49,805 nt of DNA, taken from positions 33,929-83,733 of the forward strand of contig NW_005199524.1 in NCBI RefSeq assembly GCF_000372725.1, written 5' to 3'. Position numbers and translations under genes: made by a program. Below are positions 18,177 through 27,687 of the stretch, in pieces; the stretch's first letter is position 1; each line of letters begins with the position of its first letter. The notes under the pieces were generated by a model. The model saw nothing but the letters and a program-made list of their open reading frames with translations. It had not been told where the DNA came from and did not search any database. This DNA is from Emiliania huxleyi CCMP1516 (taxonomy: Eukaryota; Haptophyta; Isochrysidales; Noelaerhabdaceae).

Positions 18177-18765
18177 AGAGTGATGTGTGTGTCTGTCTTT
18201 CTGTGTAGAGATGGGAGGATGATGCCTGTCTCTTCGCAGTCTCTCGCCCGTTTTTCAGTACTCGCCGATTCTCGCTGCAACCTTCAAGCTTCATCGTTCA
18301 TGCGCCACCTCGCGGTCGTCCCACTCTTGGGTTGTCGCGATCCTTTTTTTCGCGCCTTGGAGCACTTGGAGTGCGGTGCCGCCCGCGGTTTCTTCTGCCC
18401 TCACTGCGGCGAGGGCGGTCGAGTGCACGGAGCTAAGTGCCTCGCCGTCCTCGCGGGAGTCGCTTAGGCGGCTATTGTGGTGTACCTGTGATAGTGCCAG
18501 TGCGCGCCAGTCCCGTGCGAGGTGTCGTGCGAGAGTTTTCTTGTACGAAGGTCGTAAAATTCTTCTGCGCTCACATAATGCTCCCGCTCCTGCTCCTCAC
18601 CTCCCTCGCGTCGCTGCTGTCAACCTGGCGGCCGGCGCCGTCGCGCGGCGCTCGCTCGGACAACCGGAGCACAGAGTTAGTCGACAGCAACCCCTGAGGG
18701 TCCCCGTGCTATTCTGGGCGCGAGGCCATGGCGCACACACGGGTCTTCCTTTGCGTTCCACGGAA
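18177..18765. other. Intergenic with dispersed motif copy 4
   Basis: A TTTTTTTCGCGCCTTGGAGC block at 18344-18363 joins a decayed T-run start motif to the CTTGGAGCACTTGGAGTGC motif (18354-18374). A short frame FFCPHCGEGGRVHGAKC follows, ending at 18467; it is too small to call. Otherwise no gene. Confidence 0.6.
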
Positions 18766-18894
18766 GAGGCGGCGGGTTGGGGCGGTGCAAGCGGAAGGAG
18801 GCGGCGCGTCAAAGGCGGCAAGAGCGGTGGCTTGGCGGCGGTGGCTGTGGTAGCTGCGTCGGTGGCGGGTACGGGTCGGCAGAAGCAGGATGGC

Positions 18895-19566
18895 TCAGGC
18901 ATGTGCCGCCTCCGCCTTGTTTCGTGACGAGAGCATGAAGGACGTTACGGTCCGGAGCAGCGAGGGCGCCTTGGCCGCCGGCTGCGGCGGAGGGGTCGGC
19001 TCCGCGGCCGCAGCGCTCACGCGGCTTGCGCGATATCTGTAGAGCACCTCGTCGCCGGTGCGCTGCCGCTGCTGCATGATCTGGTGCCCCCGCTCCTCGT
19101 CCCACGTCGCGTTCAGCTGCTCCTCGGCCACCTGCTCCTCACGCAGGCGGCCGACGGCGCGCTGGAAGATCGCGCTGACGTGGGACTTGCGCTCCGAGGC
19201 CGCGTCGATGCTGGCGCGGCTGGCGTGGCTGGCGCGGCTGACGCGGCTGACGCGGCTGACGCGGCTGGCGCGGGCGAGCATGTATGTACCTCCCGCTGGT
19301 CGGGAACGTGCGAGTTTGGGCGACCTTCCTTGTTTGTCGACGTGTCGGGGGTTGTATGTAGCTCTTACGTACATTCCCGAAAGAGGACTGCTGACACAGG
19401 GTTTGTTTGCGATGGATGAGGAGCGACCCCCGACCCGAAGGGTTTCTCGGAGGTTAGGGTGCACCAAACTAACCGCCGAAGCGCAAGCACTTGGAGCAAG
19501 AGAACTACGTTTTCCGACTCCCTTTCCGAGCGACGCCCGTGTCGAAACTGCCTCGCCCTCGGCCAT
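18895..19566 (-). CDS. Unknown coiled-coil-like protein, left copy
   Basis: The conserved core starts at the ATG at 19281 (MLARASRVSRVSRV, an RAS/RVS repeat), giving 129 residues. The frame can extend to an ATG at 19566, but that extension is not preserved in the duplicate. The core reads RASIDAASERKSHVSAIFQR, AVGRLREEQVAEEQLNATWD, EERGHQIMQQRQRTGDEVLY and a Pro/Ala-rich stretch, ending LLRTVTSFMLSSRNKAEAAHA. The charged middle is probably a helix. The right-hand copy is nearly identical in protein, with silent and length changes in the RVS repeat, which suggests selection or a very recent duplication. No family was recognised. Confidence 0.6.
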   Translation of the reverse strand: MAEGEAVSTRASLGKGVGKRSSLAPSACASAVSLVHPNLRETLRVGGRSSSIANKPCVSSPLSGMYVRATYNPRHVDKQGRSPKLARSRPAGGTYMLARASRVSRVSRVSRASHASRASIDAASERKSHVSAIFQRAVGRLREEQVAEEQLNATWDEERGHQIMQQRQRTGDEVLYRYRASRVSAAAAEPTPPPQPAAKAPSLLRTVTSFMLSSRNKAEAAHA

Positions 19567-20368
19567 TCCAACGGCCAGGCCGGCTTCACCTTAAGCGTTA
19601 AGGCGGGTCTGCACCCACCCACCCACCGCTCGCCCAGCCAGCCAGGGGTCTATCTACAAAGGTCAGAGCTGTCTTAACCGCTCGCTTGCTTGCGCAAGAG
19701 CCTCCGCGGCCGGCCTCATACTAGCACCCTCCCACCGCCTAGAGCCCACCGCACACCGGCCGGCTTTTGGTTGGACTATCTATGTGAGCTGTCTGTGCGT
19801 CGGTCGGTGTGAAAACAAAACTGCGCCGCCTCGCGCGCAAAGTCGCGCGCGGCAGCGACCGCACGGCCTACTCGCCCACTCCCTCTCTTTTATGTCCCAC
19901 CATGCAGAGCGCATCTCTCTCTCTGTTGTGCGAGGCGTGAACCGCGCCATTCGCTCTCACCTGGCAACCCTGGTCTGCACGTCTCGCGCGCGCGTGATCG
20001 CGTGAACAGGGGGGCTCCGGCTCCAGGCCCCAAATGACGTGTGAGTGTTAGAGTTGTTTGGTATCTCTCTCTCGATGTGCGGTTGAGGTTGTCGCAGACG
20101 GACGCCATCGGCCTGAAAAGCGAGCAGGCGTCCACCTACCACGAAATCGATATAACCCCTAGAGAAGCCGTCGTTGACATATCATCCGAGAGTGAGTCCC
20201 GGATCGTCCCCTCCTTGTCGCTTTAGGGTTGTCCCAGACGCCATCGGCCCGAAAAGCGAGCAGGTTGAAAGGGATTATCGATTTCGTGGACGTGTCTGGC
20301 ACGCCGCGAAACAGCCCGGTCATCCGAGACAAGGTCACAGCGTCCTGACGGCTTCTCAATTTTAGACC
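19567..20368. promoter_or_regulatory. Divergent intergenic region (duplicated)
   Basis: About 0.8-1.1 kb separates the unknown gene (minus) from MYB (plus). It is duplicated in the right arm. The right copy has an extra 85 bp or so with TTTTTAGCAATACC, a piece also found alone at 33015-33055. No TATA-like element is obvious; CT-rich runs (CTCTCTCTCTGTTGTG) are present. Confidence 0.4.
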
Positions 20369-21556
20369 ATGCTTTCCGCGGTCACGCCGGCCGAGGTCAA
20401 CGCCATCGACCCGCCCGCCCCTCCCGACGCGTCTCCCGAGCCGGATGAGCGGCCGCCGGCCAAGGCTCGCAAGCGGCCCAGGCCGACGGAGCGATGCGGC
20501 TGGACCCCCGAGGCCGACAAGTGGGTCGCCCACGGCTATGAGACCCTCGGCCCGTGCTGGACGGCGATCGCGGCGCTCCTCCGCCGTGAGACGGGTGAGG
20601 ACCGGTCCGGCGACAGCGTTCGCAACCGCGTCCTCCGCCTGCAGCAGCAGCAGGGCAAGGCAGACGATCGGGGCGGCGACTGCTGGACCACGCAGGAGGT
20701 CGACCTCATCTGCCAGGGCGTTCTCAGAGGTCTCCGCTGGAAGGATATCGCGGACATGCTCCCCGGCCGGACCGAGAGCAGCTGCCGTAACCGCTGGGTG
20801 CGGCACAAGCAAAAGGAGCTCTCCGGCATGGGCGTCGAGGCAAAGACGGCCGTCGACGTTGACTCGGCCCGCCGCCGCTTCGGCCTTCTCCCCGCCGGAG
20901 CACCCTCGCCGGCGCACGTTGGCCTCCTTCCCGCCGGCGCACCCGCGCCGGTATTCGCGCCCCGCCCGTATCCCGGCTCGCAGCAGATGGCGCCCCACCA
21001 GCTGCCGCAGCCTAGCCAGCTGCCGCCGCCCTGCCAGCTGCCGCAGTACAACCAGCTGTCGGCGCAGCGGTGGGTGCCCGGGCCACTGATGGGCCTTCCC
21101 ATGGCCCAGGCCATGCCGATGCCACCGTCGCAGCTCATCCCGATGTGGGGGCCGCCGCAGTACGTCCAGATCCCCGGGGGGTATTGGATGGGCCCCGCTC
21201 AAGCCACGCACTCGCCGCCGCAGCCACTCCAGCGTCCCCCGCAGCCGCAGCAGCCCCTGCAGCCGCAGCAATCCCCGCCTCTGCTGCCGGCGGCTCCACC
21301 ATCTCCGCCGCGCGAGCCGGAGCCACCTTCGCCGCCAATCGCCGCCCCCCCCGCGGCGGCGGCGCTCTCGCCGCCGTCCAAGCGCAGCCTCGCCGCATCG
21401 CCCGCCTGGGACGACCAGGCTGACGACCAGGCGGCGCTCTCGGCAGAGGATCGCTACCGTGCGCGGCTACGCCTGGCCGAGAAGGAGGGCCGCTTGCCAA
21501 AGGGCGTCGTTGCACGCATTTTGGGGACCATGGCGGCGACACCGAGCGCGGCGTGA
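20369..21556 (+). CDS. MYB/SANT-domain DNA-binding protein
   Basis: A 395-residue single-exon protein with two MYB-like repeats near the N-terminus. Repeat 1 is CGWTPEADKWVAHGYETLG.CWTAIAALL..SVRNRVLRLQ (residues about 38-90). Repeat 2 is DCWTTQEVDLICQGVLRGL, WKDIADMLPGRTESSCRNRW (about 98-145). The regularly spaced Trp residues and the R..S.CRNRW recognition helix are typical of R2R3-type MYB factors, so nuclear DNA binding is expected. The remainder is Pro/Gln/Ala-rich (QLPQPSQLPPPCQLPQYNQL), like an activation domain, with a basic/acidic C-terminal helix RYRARLRLAEKEGRLPKGVV. The first 58 codons and the promoter are duplicated at 25880-26068 (minus). Confidence 0.8.
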   Translation: MLSAVTPAEVNAIDPPAPPDASPEPDERPPAKARKRPRPTERCGWTPEADKWVAHGYETLGPCWTAIAALLRRETGEDRSGDSVRNRVLRLQQQQGKADDRGGDCWTTQEVDLICQGVLRGLRWKDIADMLPGRTESSCRNRWVRHKQKELSGMGVEAKTAVDVDSARRRFGLLPAGAPSPAHVGLLPAGAPAPVFAPRPYPGSQQMAPHQLPQPSQLPPPCQLPQYNQLSAQRWVPGPLMGLPMAQAMPMPPSQLIPMWGPPQYVQIPGGYWMGPAQATHSPPQPLQRPPQPQQPLQPQQSPPLLPAAPPSPPREPEPPSPPIAAPPAAAALSPPSKRSLAASPAWDDQADDQAALSAEDRYRARLRLAEKEGRLPKGVVARILGTMAATPSAA

Positions 21557-21881
21557 GCCTCGGAGCCTGCCGCGCCTCGAGCCGCGCCCCGCACATCCCG
21601 GCCACATTTTTCTTGCGTACTGGCCTGTTTATTGACGTGCGGGTGGTACTGGCTTAGGAGAGGGAGGGAGACGATGTTCCTAGTTGAGTTCGATGTTGTT
21701 CAGTATGTGCGGCGTACGGCTGTGGGTCCTGTAATATGTCTTTGCACTGTCTCGCGCGCGGCGCTGTCTCTCTGTGGCTACACACTGCGTGAAGAAAAAC
21801 ATCTCGTACATACAACCCAACGCTTCCCCATCGTGCGGGGGTTTGTCGCCCCACGCGCTAGAGCGCCAGCCCAACCCCGAC
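21557..21881. other. Intergenic (3' flank of MYB)
   Basis: No gene or repeat recognised. Confidence 0.5.
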
Positions 21882-22850
21882 TTAGTGACGAAGATACCCC
21901 CGAGCCGACATAACCCAACGACATCGCGCGTCGCTACTGGAGATGCCGCGCACACAGACATACTCCGCCTCTTGAGGAAGTGGCGCCTCATCTTGCTCCT
22001 GAGCCAAGGGCGGGCTGCAATTTCGGCGGCGCACGCCAGTGCGCCTGCATCCCGTGGACAGCGAAGGCGGCGGTGCGCCTCGCAGGTAGGCACGGGAACT
22101 CGTGGGAGTGCCATCCATGGCGAGAAGAAGCAACGGCTCAGACTCGGCAAAGTGCGGCCGGGGCCCGCTCTCTGAAGTTGTATCTCTCATTGCCGTGCGC
22201 TCGTGACCGCTTGACCGCTTTGAGTTCAGGCTGCTCATCGTGCTAGAGGCTTCCCTGGACGCTGGTTTTGGAGGAGGCGGCGACGCTGGAGCCTCGTCAC
22301 CGCGCTCTGGAGAGTTGGGCAACGCCTGCACTTTGCGGCGTGGCCTTGGGCCTGTAGTCTCTCCAAGCGTGCGTAGACGCTCCTCCTCCCAGGACTGCTG
22401 CCGTTCACGCCAACGCGAGACACGCCTTTGTGCCCTCGCTCGCTCGCACCTGCTGATCGCGTCCGTCACGCTTGGCGAGGCTGCGGGCTCATCCACTGCG
22501 CACGCAGGCCTGCAACACTCACCTTGAGCACTCCTCCGCGAGCCAGCCGCGCTTAAGTCCACGGCACGAGGCCTAAATCGAGCGCTGGCCCCCGCACCTT
22601 GGCTCGCCATTTCTTCGATGCGTCGTGCCTGAGCTCGCATTCGATTGGATTTGCTGGCTTGCGCCGTCTCGGAGTTTCTGCGGCCGGGTTGGTTGCTCGA
22701 TGTTCCTGTCTTATGTTGGCCGACAAGCCGGAGCCGTACCTCCGTGGCGTGTCCGCGTTGGTTGTTTCGTCCAATCATAGAGCGCTCGGTCAGCTCAGCT
22801 AGCCGCGCGCGGACAGCTCGCAGCTCGGCAACCGAGGCGGCAGGTGGCAT
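21882..22850 (-). CDS. Unknown charged protein
   Basis: An ATG at 22850 opens 322 codons. It starts MPPAASVAELRAVRARLAEL, a heptad-like helix, then ARRIEEMASQGAGASARFRP, SVTDAISRCERARAQRRVSR and WRERQQSWEEERLRTLGETT, and a Ser/Pro-rich C-terminal half (SPERGDEAPASPPPPKPASR). The composition and lack of stops suggest a real, largely disordered coiled-coil protein. The frame also runs upstream of this ATG across the VOC fragment, which is a shadow. No family was recognised. Confidence 0.4.
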   Translation of the reverse strand: MPPAASVAELRAVRARLAELTERSMIGRNNQRGHATEVRLRLVGQHKTGTSSNQPGRRNSETAQASKSNRMRAQARRIEEMASQGAGASARFRPRAVDLSAAGSRRSAQGECCRPACAVDEPAASPSVTDAISRCERARAQRRVSRWRERQQSWEEERLRTLGETTGPRPRRKVQALPNSPERGDEAPASPPPPKPASREASSTMSSLNSKRSSGHERTAMRDTTSESGPRPHFAESEPLLLLAMDGTPTSSRAYLRGAPPPSLSTGCRRTGVRRRNCSPPLAQEQDEAPLPQEAEYVCVRGISSSDARCRWVMSARGYLRH

Positions 22851-22943
22851 CGTTCTGTTACATGCCAGTCTCGGAAGAACAGGACGGGACCGGCACAAAG
22901 CAACGGGGCACAAACGCCAGGCTACAAAGGCACGGACGGCCAC

Positions 22944-23255
22944 ATGCAGATGCACCTCGCTACGCGAGACCTCGGCGTCGCCTTCCGCAGCGGTGAGGCC
23001 ATCAACCCGATCGGCGTCGGCCCGCGATACATCGCCTTCCGCACCGATGACATCGACGCCTTCAAGCGCCACCTCGACGCGCACGGCGTCCAGTACGCCG
23101 ACTATGGCTCGCGACTGGCACCAGATCTTTTTTCTCGATCCGCCGGCGAGGGCGTGGTCATAGAGGTCCACGCCGTGCTCAGAGAAGGTGAAGCGGAGGA
23201 AAATATCGGAGCTTGTTTGCGGACTAGGTCCAGCCCTGGGTGGCGCAGGATCTGA
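22944..23255 (+). pseudogene. VOC/glyoxalase-like fragment with frame disruption
   Basis: The frame reads HLATRDLGVAFRSGEAI, then IGVGPRYIAFRTDDIDAFKR and HLDAHGVQYADYG, matching the second half of a vicinal-oxygen-chelate (glyoxalase/bleomycin-resistance type) domain. The next expected block, DWHQIFFLDP, is present but in another frame. The block after it, VVIEVHAVLRE with the usual metal-binding Glu, is back in the first frame. Two compensating indels within about 60 bp are therefore needed. The N-terminal half of the domain is missing; an AG at 22951 could be a splice acceptor. It is a pseudogene or a gene with two sequence errors. Confidence 0.6.
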
Positions 23256-23446
23256 CGTTTTGTGTCTGTAAGTATAAAGATGAGAGTGAGGTTGAACCGG
23301 ACCCAATCAAAGTCGGCGGGTTTCCAGGCTCCAGGGGGGGGTATGACGAAAAACGGCGGGCGCATTTGGGCACATGATGGGGAGAACTCTGTGGTGGACC
23401 CGCTGGGCGAAAGGACTAAGGAGCTCGCAGACCGTTGTGCCTCACG

Positions 23447-23689
23447 ATGTCATCGAGCGGAGCGAGTGCGATCGCGGCGGCCAAGCAGCGGCACCAGGAG
23501 CAGCTGCGAGCTGACACGAGCGCGCTCGTCGATGCGGCGAGGGGGCAGAGGCAGATGCCTGAGCTGCCGCCGTACGTGCCAGAATTTGACCTCGCGTTCA
23601 TGTCTCAGATGCTGGGCGGTGGAGCCGTCCGGTCGGAGCCAGAAGACCCAGCCACTGGCGACGACGAGACGATGATGCAGGAGGCCTGA
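23447..23689 (+). CDS. Small unknown protein (80 residues)
   Basis: Starts with an ATG in CACGATGTC context: MSSSGASAIAAAKQRHQEQL, a helical stretch, then QMPELPPYVPEFDLAFMSQM and an acidic tail DPATGDDETMMQEA. The composition looks coding and it ends 76 bp before a strong hairpin. It could be a complete small protein or the last exon of a gene with unseen upstream exons. No family was recognised. Confidence 0.4.
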   Translation: MSSSGASAIAAAKQRHQEQLRADTSALVDAARGQRQMPELPPYVPEFDLAFMSQMLGGGAVRSEPEDPATGDDETMMQEA

Positions 23690-23765
23690 CAATCGTCAGA
23701 TCCGTGTTTTTTTGGTCTTGCGGTACATCTCTCCGCTCGCCACCTCACGCTCCGCCGTCCGGCCA

Positions 23766-23808
23766 TGGATGGTCCGATGGAGCTCGCCGAGCTCCATCGG
23801 ACCATCCA
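23766..23808. terminator. Perfect 20-bp hairpin after the small ORF
   Basis: TGGATGGTCCGATGGAGCTC, a 3-base loop, then the exact reverse complement. This strong stem-loop sits just downstream of the 80-residue ORF. It could be an RNA 3'-end or microRNA-precursor-like structure, or the centre of a fold-back insertion. Confidence 0.5.
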
Positions 23809-24618
23809 ACTCCGGTCACCGAGTCTGAACGCGCTCAGCCTCAGGAGGTACCAAACCGCGCGAATTCTGCACGCCTCGCTGCACCGCTGGCTTGACTGAA
23901 TCAGGCAGCAGCAGGCTGCTGCTGCTGCCACAGCAGCAGTCTGCTGCGGCCCTAATACGCAAGTTGATGACTAGCAGCACTGCCGGGGGCATTCGAGCCG
24001 ACACAGCCGGTGTGCGGCTGTGCACTGCCACCTGCCCGCGGCTACGCACAATGTGCGCTCGCATTGGATGAGCCCTGCTGATGGACCTGCATCGCCTAGC
24101 TGCACGAGAGCAATGCCGCAGGCAGTGGCCGTGGCATACACTGCGAGCACACTTGGTGCAGCTGCGAGGTGCAGCAAGAGCACGTCGTTCCTGCCTCTGA
24201 TGCCACTCTCGCGGCTTGCAGCGCGTCACTCGCGCATGCTCTCCAGGAGCTATGGCGGGCGCGTGTGTGGGGCTGTAGCCTGTGTTTGGCCGGTTCTGAC
24301 CCGAATTACTATCAGTATCATGTCCGGGCCACAAAAAATCGCACACGGGTAGCGGCTCAGGGGCCCAGTAAGTCGCGGAATCGCCAAATGTCACAACCTG
24401 CGCGCCACCCAGGGCTGGACCTAGTATCTGCGACCCACACACCGACCCCACCTTGCACATGAAGCATGGCTGCATGGTCCGGCCGCGCACTGCGCGAGTC
24501 CTAGCGTGTGTCTGGCTGTGTATTGAAACTACGTCGTACGTTACGTGTCACAAATATGCTCGCACCCACGGCACAAATGGGGGCACGAACGCCAGGCTAC
24601 AAACCTGACCGCACTACA
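23809..24618. other. Intergenic with inverted 27-bp pair and CAG repeats
   Basis: CAGCAG runs at 23903-23950 can fold back. ACTAGGTCCAGCCCTGGGTG at 23224-23250 is matched by its reverse complement at 24399-24425. GGCACAAACGCCAGGCTACA at 22906-22925 has close relatives at 24586-24605 and, inverted, near 39746-39765. No gene was recognised. Confidence 0.55.
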
Positions 24619-25764
24619 TCAAGACTGCGATAGAATCGCGATAGAAGCGCCTCGCGCCGTCGCCATCGGCGCCACCACCTCCCACACATTCTCGGCCGGG
24701 TCGTACCGCTCGACCGTGCCGAAGTCGCCGTCGCCGTCGTTGAAGCCTCCCACAGCGTACAACCTGCCATCCAGCACCGCCACAGCGTGACTATACCGCG
24801 TCGTCGCCATCGGCGCCACCGCCTCCCACGCATTCAACGCAGGGTCGTACCGCTCCACCGATCTGATGTAGCCGGCGTTCATGCCTCCCACGGCGTACAG
24901 CTTGCCGTCGAGCACCGAAACTGCGAGCTCGTCCCGCGACTCCGCCATCGGCGCCACCTCCTCCCACGCGTTCGCCGCCGGATCGTACCGTTCGACCGAG
25001 CTGAGGCGGCCATGATCGAATCCGCCCACAGCGTACAGCTTGCCGTCGAGCATCGCCACGCCATGGTCACTCCGCGCCGTCCCCATCGACGCCACCGCCT
25101 CCCACGCATTCGTCGCGGGATCGTACCGCTCTACCGAGCTGAGGTTTTCGTCGTTGCTGCAGCCTCCCACCGCGTACAGCTTGCCGTCGAGCACGGCCAC
25201 CTTGAGGGCCATCCTCAGTGTGTTCATCTGCGCCACCGCCTCCCACGCATTGGCAGCCGGATCGTACCGCTCGACCGAGCTGAGGATGCCGTCGTCGTTA
25301 TTCACGCCGCCCACAGCGTACAGCTTACCGTCGAGCACCGCCGTGTGGAAATAGCTTCGTGCCGTCGACATCGGGGCCACAGCCTCCTCCCCCCACTGAT
25401 TGGTGGACGGGTCGTACCGCTCCAGCGAGTTGACAATCTCGCCCTCGCCGTCGTAGCCGCAGAACACGACCAAGCGCGGCCTCTCGCGCTTCTTCAGCGT
25501 CTCCTTCCAGCCGCGGCGCCACGCGCGGCACGTCCCCTTGGCGGCGTGCTCCGTGGTCGGCAGCTGGGCGAGGATGTGCGGGGCGAGGTCCGGCGAGAGG
25601 AGGACCTCGGAGAGCACCCACTCGGGCTGCTCCACGAGCCGAGCGGCGTGCTCCTCCGCCACGCGCATTGCGGCGTCGCTCGCGCCCGCCTGCGCCTCGA
25701 TGATGGCGCACAGCTGCGCTGGCGAGAGGCCCGCGACGCGCGCGCCGATGCGGTGGGAGGCCAT
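24619..25764 (-). CDS. F-box-like/kelch-repeat protein
   Basis: A 381-residue protein starting MASHRIGARVAGLSPAQLCA. Residues about 50-100 (WVLSEVLLSPDLAPHILAQL, AAKGTCRAWRRGWKETLKKR) resemble a divergent F-box. Six kelch repeats follow, each with VLDGKLYAVGG and SVERYDPAANAWEAVAPM, forming a six-bladed propeller. The expected role is a substrate adaptor for cullin-type ubiquitin ligases (family knowledge). The upstream 116 bp hold a CGAGAT-type repeat, then the truncated MYB duplicate on the same strand, so transcription could now start from the duplicated MYB promoter (inference). The frame stays open upstream to 25992, but that part overlaps MYB-derived sequence in another frame. Confidence 0.85.
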   Translation of the reverse strand: MASHRIGARVAGLSPAQLCAIIEAQAGASDAAMRVAEEHAARLVEQPEWVLSEVLLSPDLAPHILAQLPTTEHAAKGTCRAWRRGWKETLKKRERPRLVVFCGYDGEGEIVNSLERYDPSTNQWGEEAVAPMSTARSYFHTAVLDGKLYAVGGVNNDDGILSSVERYDPAANAWEAVAQMNTLRMALKVAVLDGKLYAVGGCSNDENLSSVERYDPATNAWEAVASMGTARSDHGVAMLDGKLYAVGGFDHGRLSSVERYDPAANAWEEVAPMAESRDELAVSVLDGKLYAVGGMNAGYIRSVERYDPALNAWEAVAPMATTRYSHAVAVLDGRLYAVGGFNDGDGDFGTVERYDPAENVWEVVAPMATARGASIAILSQS

Positions 25765-25879
25765 TTGGCGAGAACCGGCCCGGGGCGGCGGCGGTGGGGG
25801 GGGTGCGGCGCGGCGCGGCCCCGAGATAGCGCGAGATCTCCCGAGATTGCGCGGCGCGGCCCGAGTGGATGGGTTGGGA

Positions 25880-26068
25880 GCACGGGTTGAGGGTCTCATA
25901 GTCGTGGGCGACCCACTTGTCGGCCTCGGGGGTCCAGCCGCATCGCTCCGTCGGCCTGGGCCGCTTGCGAGCCTTGGCCGGCGGCCGCTCATCCGGCTCG
26001 GGAGACGCGTCGGGAGGGGCGGGCGGGTCGATGGCGTTGACCTCGGCCGGCGTGACCGCGGAAAGCAT
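25880..26068 (-). pseudogene. Truncated MYB N-terminus (right-arm copy)
   Basis: The ATG and the first ~58 codons of the MYB gene (MLSAVTPAEVNAIDPPAPPD to ADKWVAHDYETLNPC) are repeated here nearly unchanged. Homology then stops abruptly in SANT repeat 1. Two substitutions (G to D, G to N) lie in the last residues. No DNA-binding repeat is complete, so it cannot be a working MYB factor. Confidence 0.85.
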
Positions 26069-27300
26069 GGTCTATTTTGAGAAGCCGTGAGGACGCTGCG
26101 CCCTTGTCTCGGCCGTCAAAGACTGACACGGCGTGCCTTGGATGCGTCCACGAAATCGATAATCCCGTGTAACCTGCTCGCTTTTCAGGGCCGATGGCGT
26201 CTGGGACAACCCTAAAGCGACAAGGAGGGGACGATCCGGGACTCACTCTCGGATGTGTCCGTGTCAACGACGGCTTCTCTAGGGGTGTTATATCGATTTC
26301 GTGGTACGTGGACGCCTGCTCGCTTTTCAGGCCGATGGCGTCTGCGACAACCTCAACCGCACATCGAGGGGTCGGACACCGATTTACAAAAGACTCCTCT
26401 CCAGTCGGTCCCTTGTACTTAAAGCTCACTCACACACCGAGAGAGAGATTTTTAGCAATACCAAACAACTCTGACACTCACACGTCATTTGGGGCCTGGA
26501 GCCCTGTTCACGCGCGCGCGAGACGTGTAGACAGGGTTGCCATGTGAGAGCGAATGGCGCGGTTCACGCCTCGCACAACAGAGAGAGAGATGCGCTCTGC
26601 ATGGTGGGACATAAAAGAGAGGGAGTGGGCGAGTAGGCCGTGCGGTCGACGCTGCCGCGCGCGACTTTGCGCGCGAGGCGGCGCAGTTTTGTTTTCACAC
26701 CGACCGACGCACAGACAGCTCACATAGATAGTCCAACCAAAAGCCGGCCGGTGTGCGGTGGGCTCTAGGCGGTGGGAGGGTGCTAGTATGAGGCCGGCCG
26801 CGGAGGCTCTTGCGCAAGCAAGCGAGCGGTTAAGACAGCTCTGACCTTTGTAGATAGACCCCTGGCTGGCTGGGCGAGCGGTGGGTGGGTGGGTGCAGAC
26901 CCGCCTTAACGAAGCCGAAGCCGGCCTGGCCGTCCGTTGGAATGGCCGAGGGCGAGGCAGTTTCGACCCGGGCGTCGCTCGGAAAAGGAGTCGGAAAACG
27001 TAGTTCTCTTGCTCCGAGTGAGTGCTTGCGCTTCGGCGGTTAGTGTGGTGCACTAACCTCCGAGAAACCCGTCGGGTCGCTCCTCATCGCAAACCCTGTC
27101 AGCAGTCCTCTTTCGTTCGGGAATGTACGTAAGAGCTACATACACTGACACACTTTTGTCCCAGTAAGCTAAAAGTACTACTACACTGAAAAGGAGGACA
27201 CCATGCGGAATCGACCCTATCCAGTGCTCAAGTATTCACAAGGAGGACACGTCGACAAACAAGGAAGGTCGCCAAACTCGCACGTTCCCGACCAAAGCAG

Positions 27301-27687
27301 ATGCTCGCGCGCGCCAGCCGCGTCAGCCGCGTCAGCCGCGCCAGCCACGCCAGCCGCGTCAGCCGCGCCAGCATCGACGCGGCCTCGGAGCGCAAGTCCC
27401 GCGTCAGCGCGATCTTCCAGCGCGCCGTCGGCCGCCTGCGTGAGGAGCAGGTGGCCGAGGAGCAGCTGAACGCGACGTGGGACGAGGAGCGGGGGCACCA
27501 GATCATGCAGCAGCGGCAGCGCACCGGCGACGAGGTGCTCTACAGATATCGCGCAAGCCGCGCGAGCGCTGCGGCCGCGGAGCCGACCCCTCCGCCGCAG
27601 CCGGCGGCCAAGGCGCCCTCGCTGCTCCGGACCGTAACGTCCTTCATGCTCTCGTCACGAAACAAGGCGGAGGCGGCACATGCCTGA
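27301..27687 (+). CDS. Unknown coiled-coil-like protein, right copy
   Basis: A 128-residue near-identical copy of the core of 18895-19566: MLARASRVSRVSRASHASRV, SERKSRVSAIFQRAVGRLRE and LLRTVTSFMLSSRNKAEAAHA. The ATG is preserved and the stop is in the same place. The upstream region has the 27145-27255 insertion, so the longer N-terminus of the left copy is not available here, which supports the shorter start. No family was recognised. Confidence 0.6.
   Translation: MLARASRVSRVSRASHASRVSRASIDAASERKSRVSAIFQRAVGRLREEQVAEEQLNATWDEERGHQIMQQRQRTGDEVLYRYRASRASAAAAEPTPPPQPAAKAPSLLRTVTSFMLSSRNKAEAAHA

Larger units (their letters stand above)
18766..20558 (+). repeat. Large inverted duplication, left arm
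   Basis: About 1.8 kb matches the reverse complement of 25880-27815 at high identity. The arm carries one whole small gene (18895-19281/19566, minus), the intergenic region and the first ~58 codons of the MYB gene (plus). Differences are mainly two insertions in the right arm. The breakpoint inside MYB is near 20558. Confidence 0.88.

Noticed and set aside
24787..25890. A 367-codon plus-strand open frame
   Set aside because: Antisense shadow of the kelch repeats; its repeats (HRRHRLPRI..) mirror the kelch DNA periodicity.
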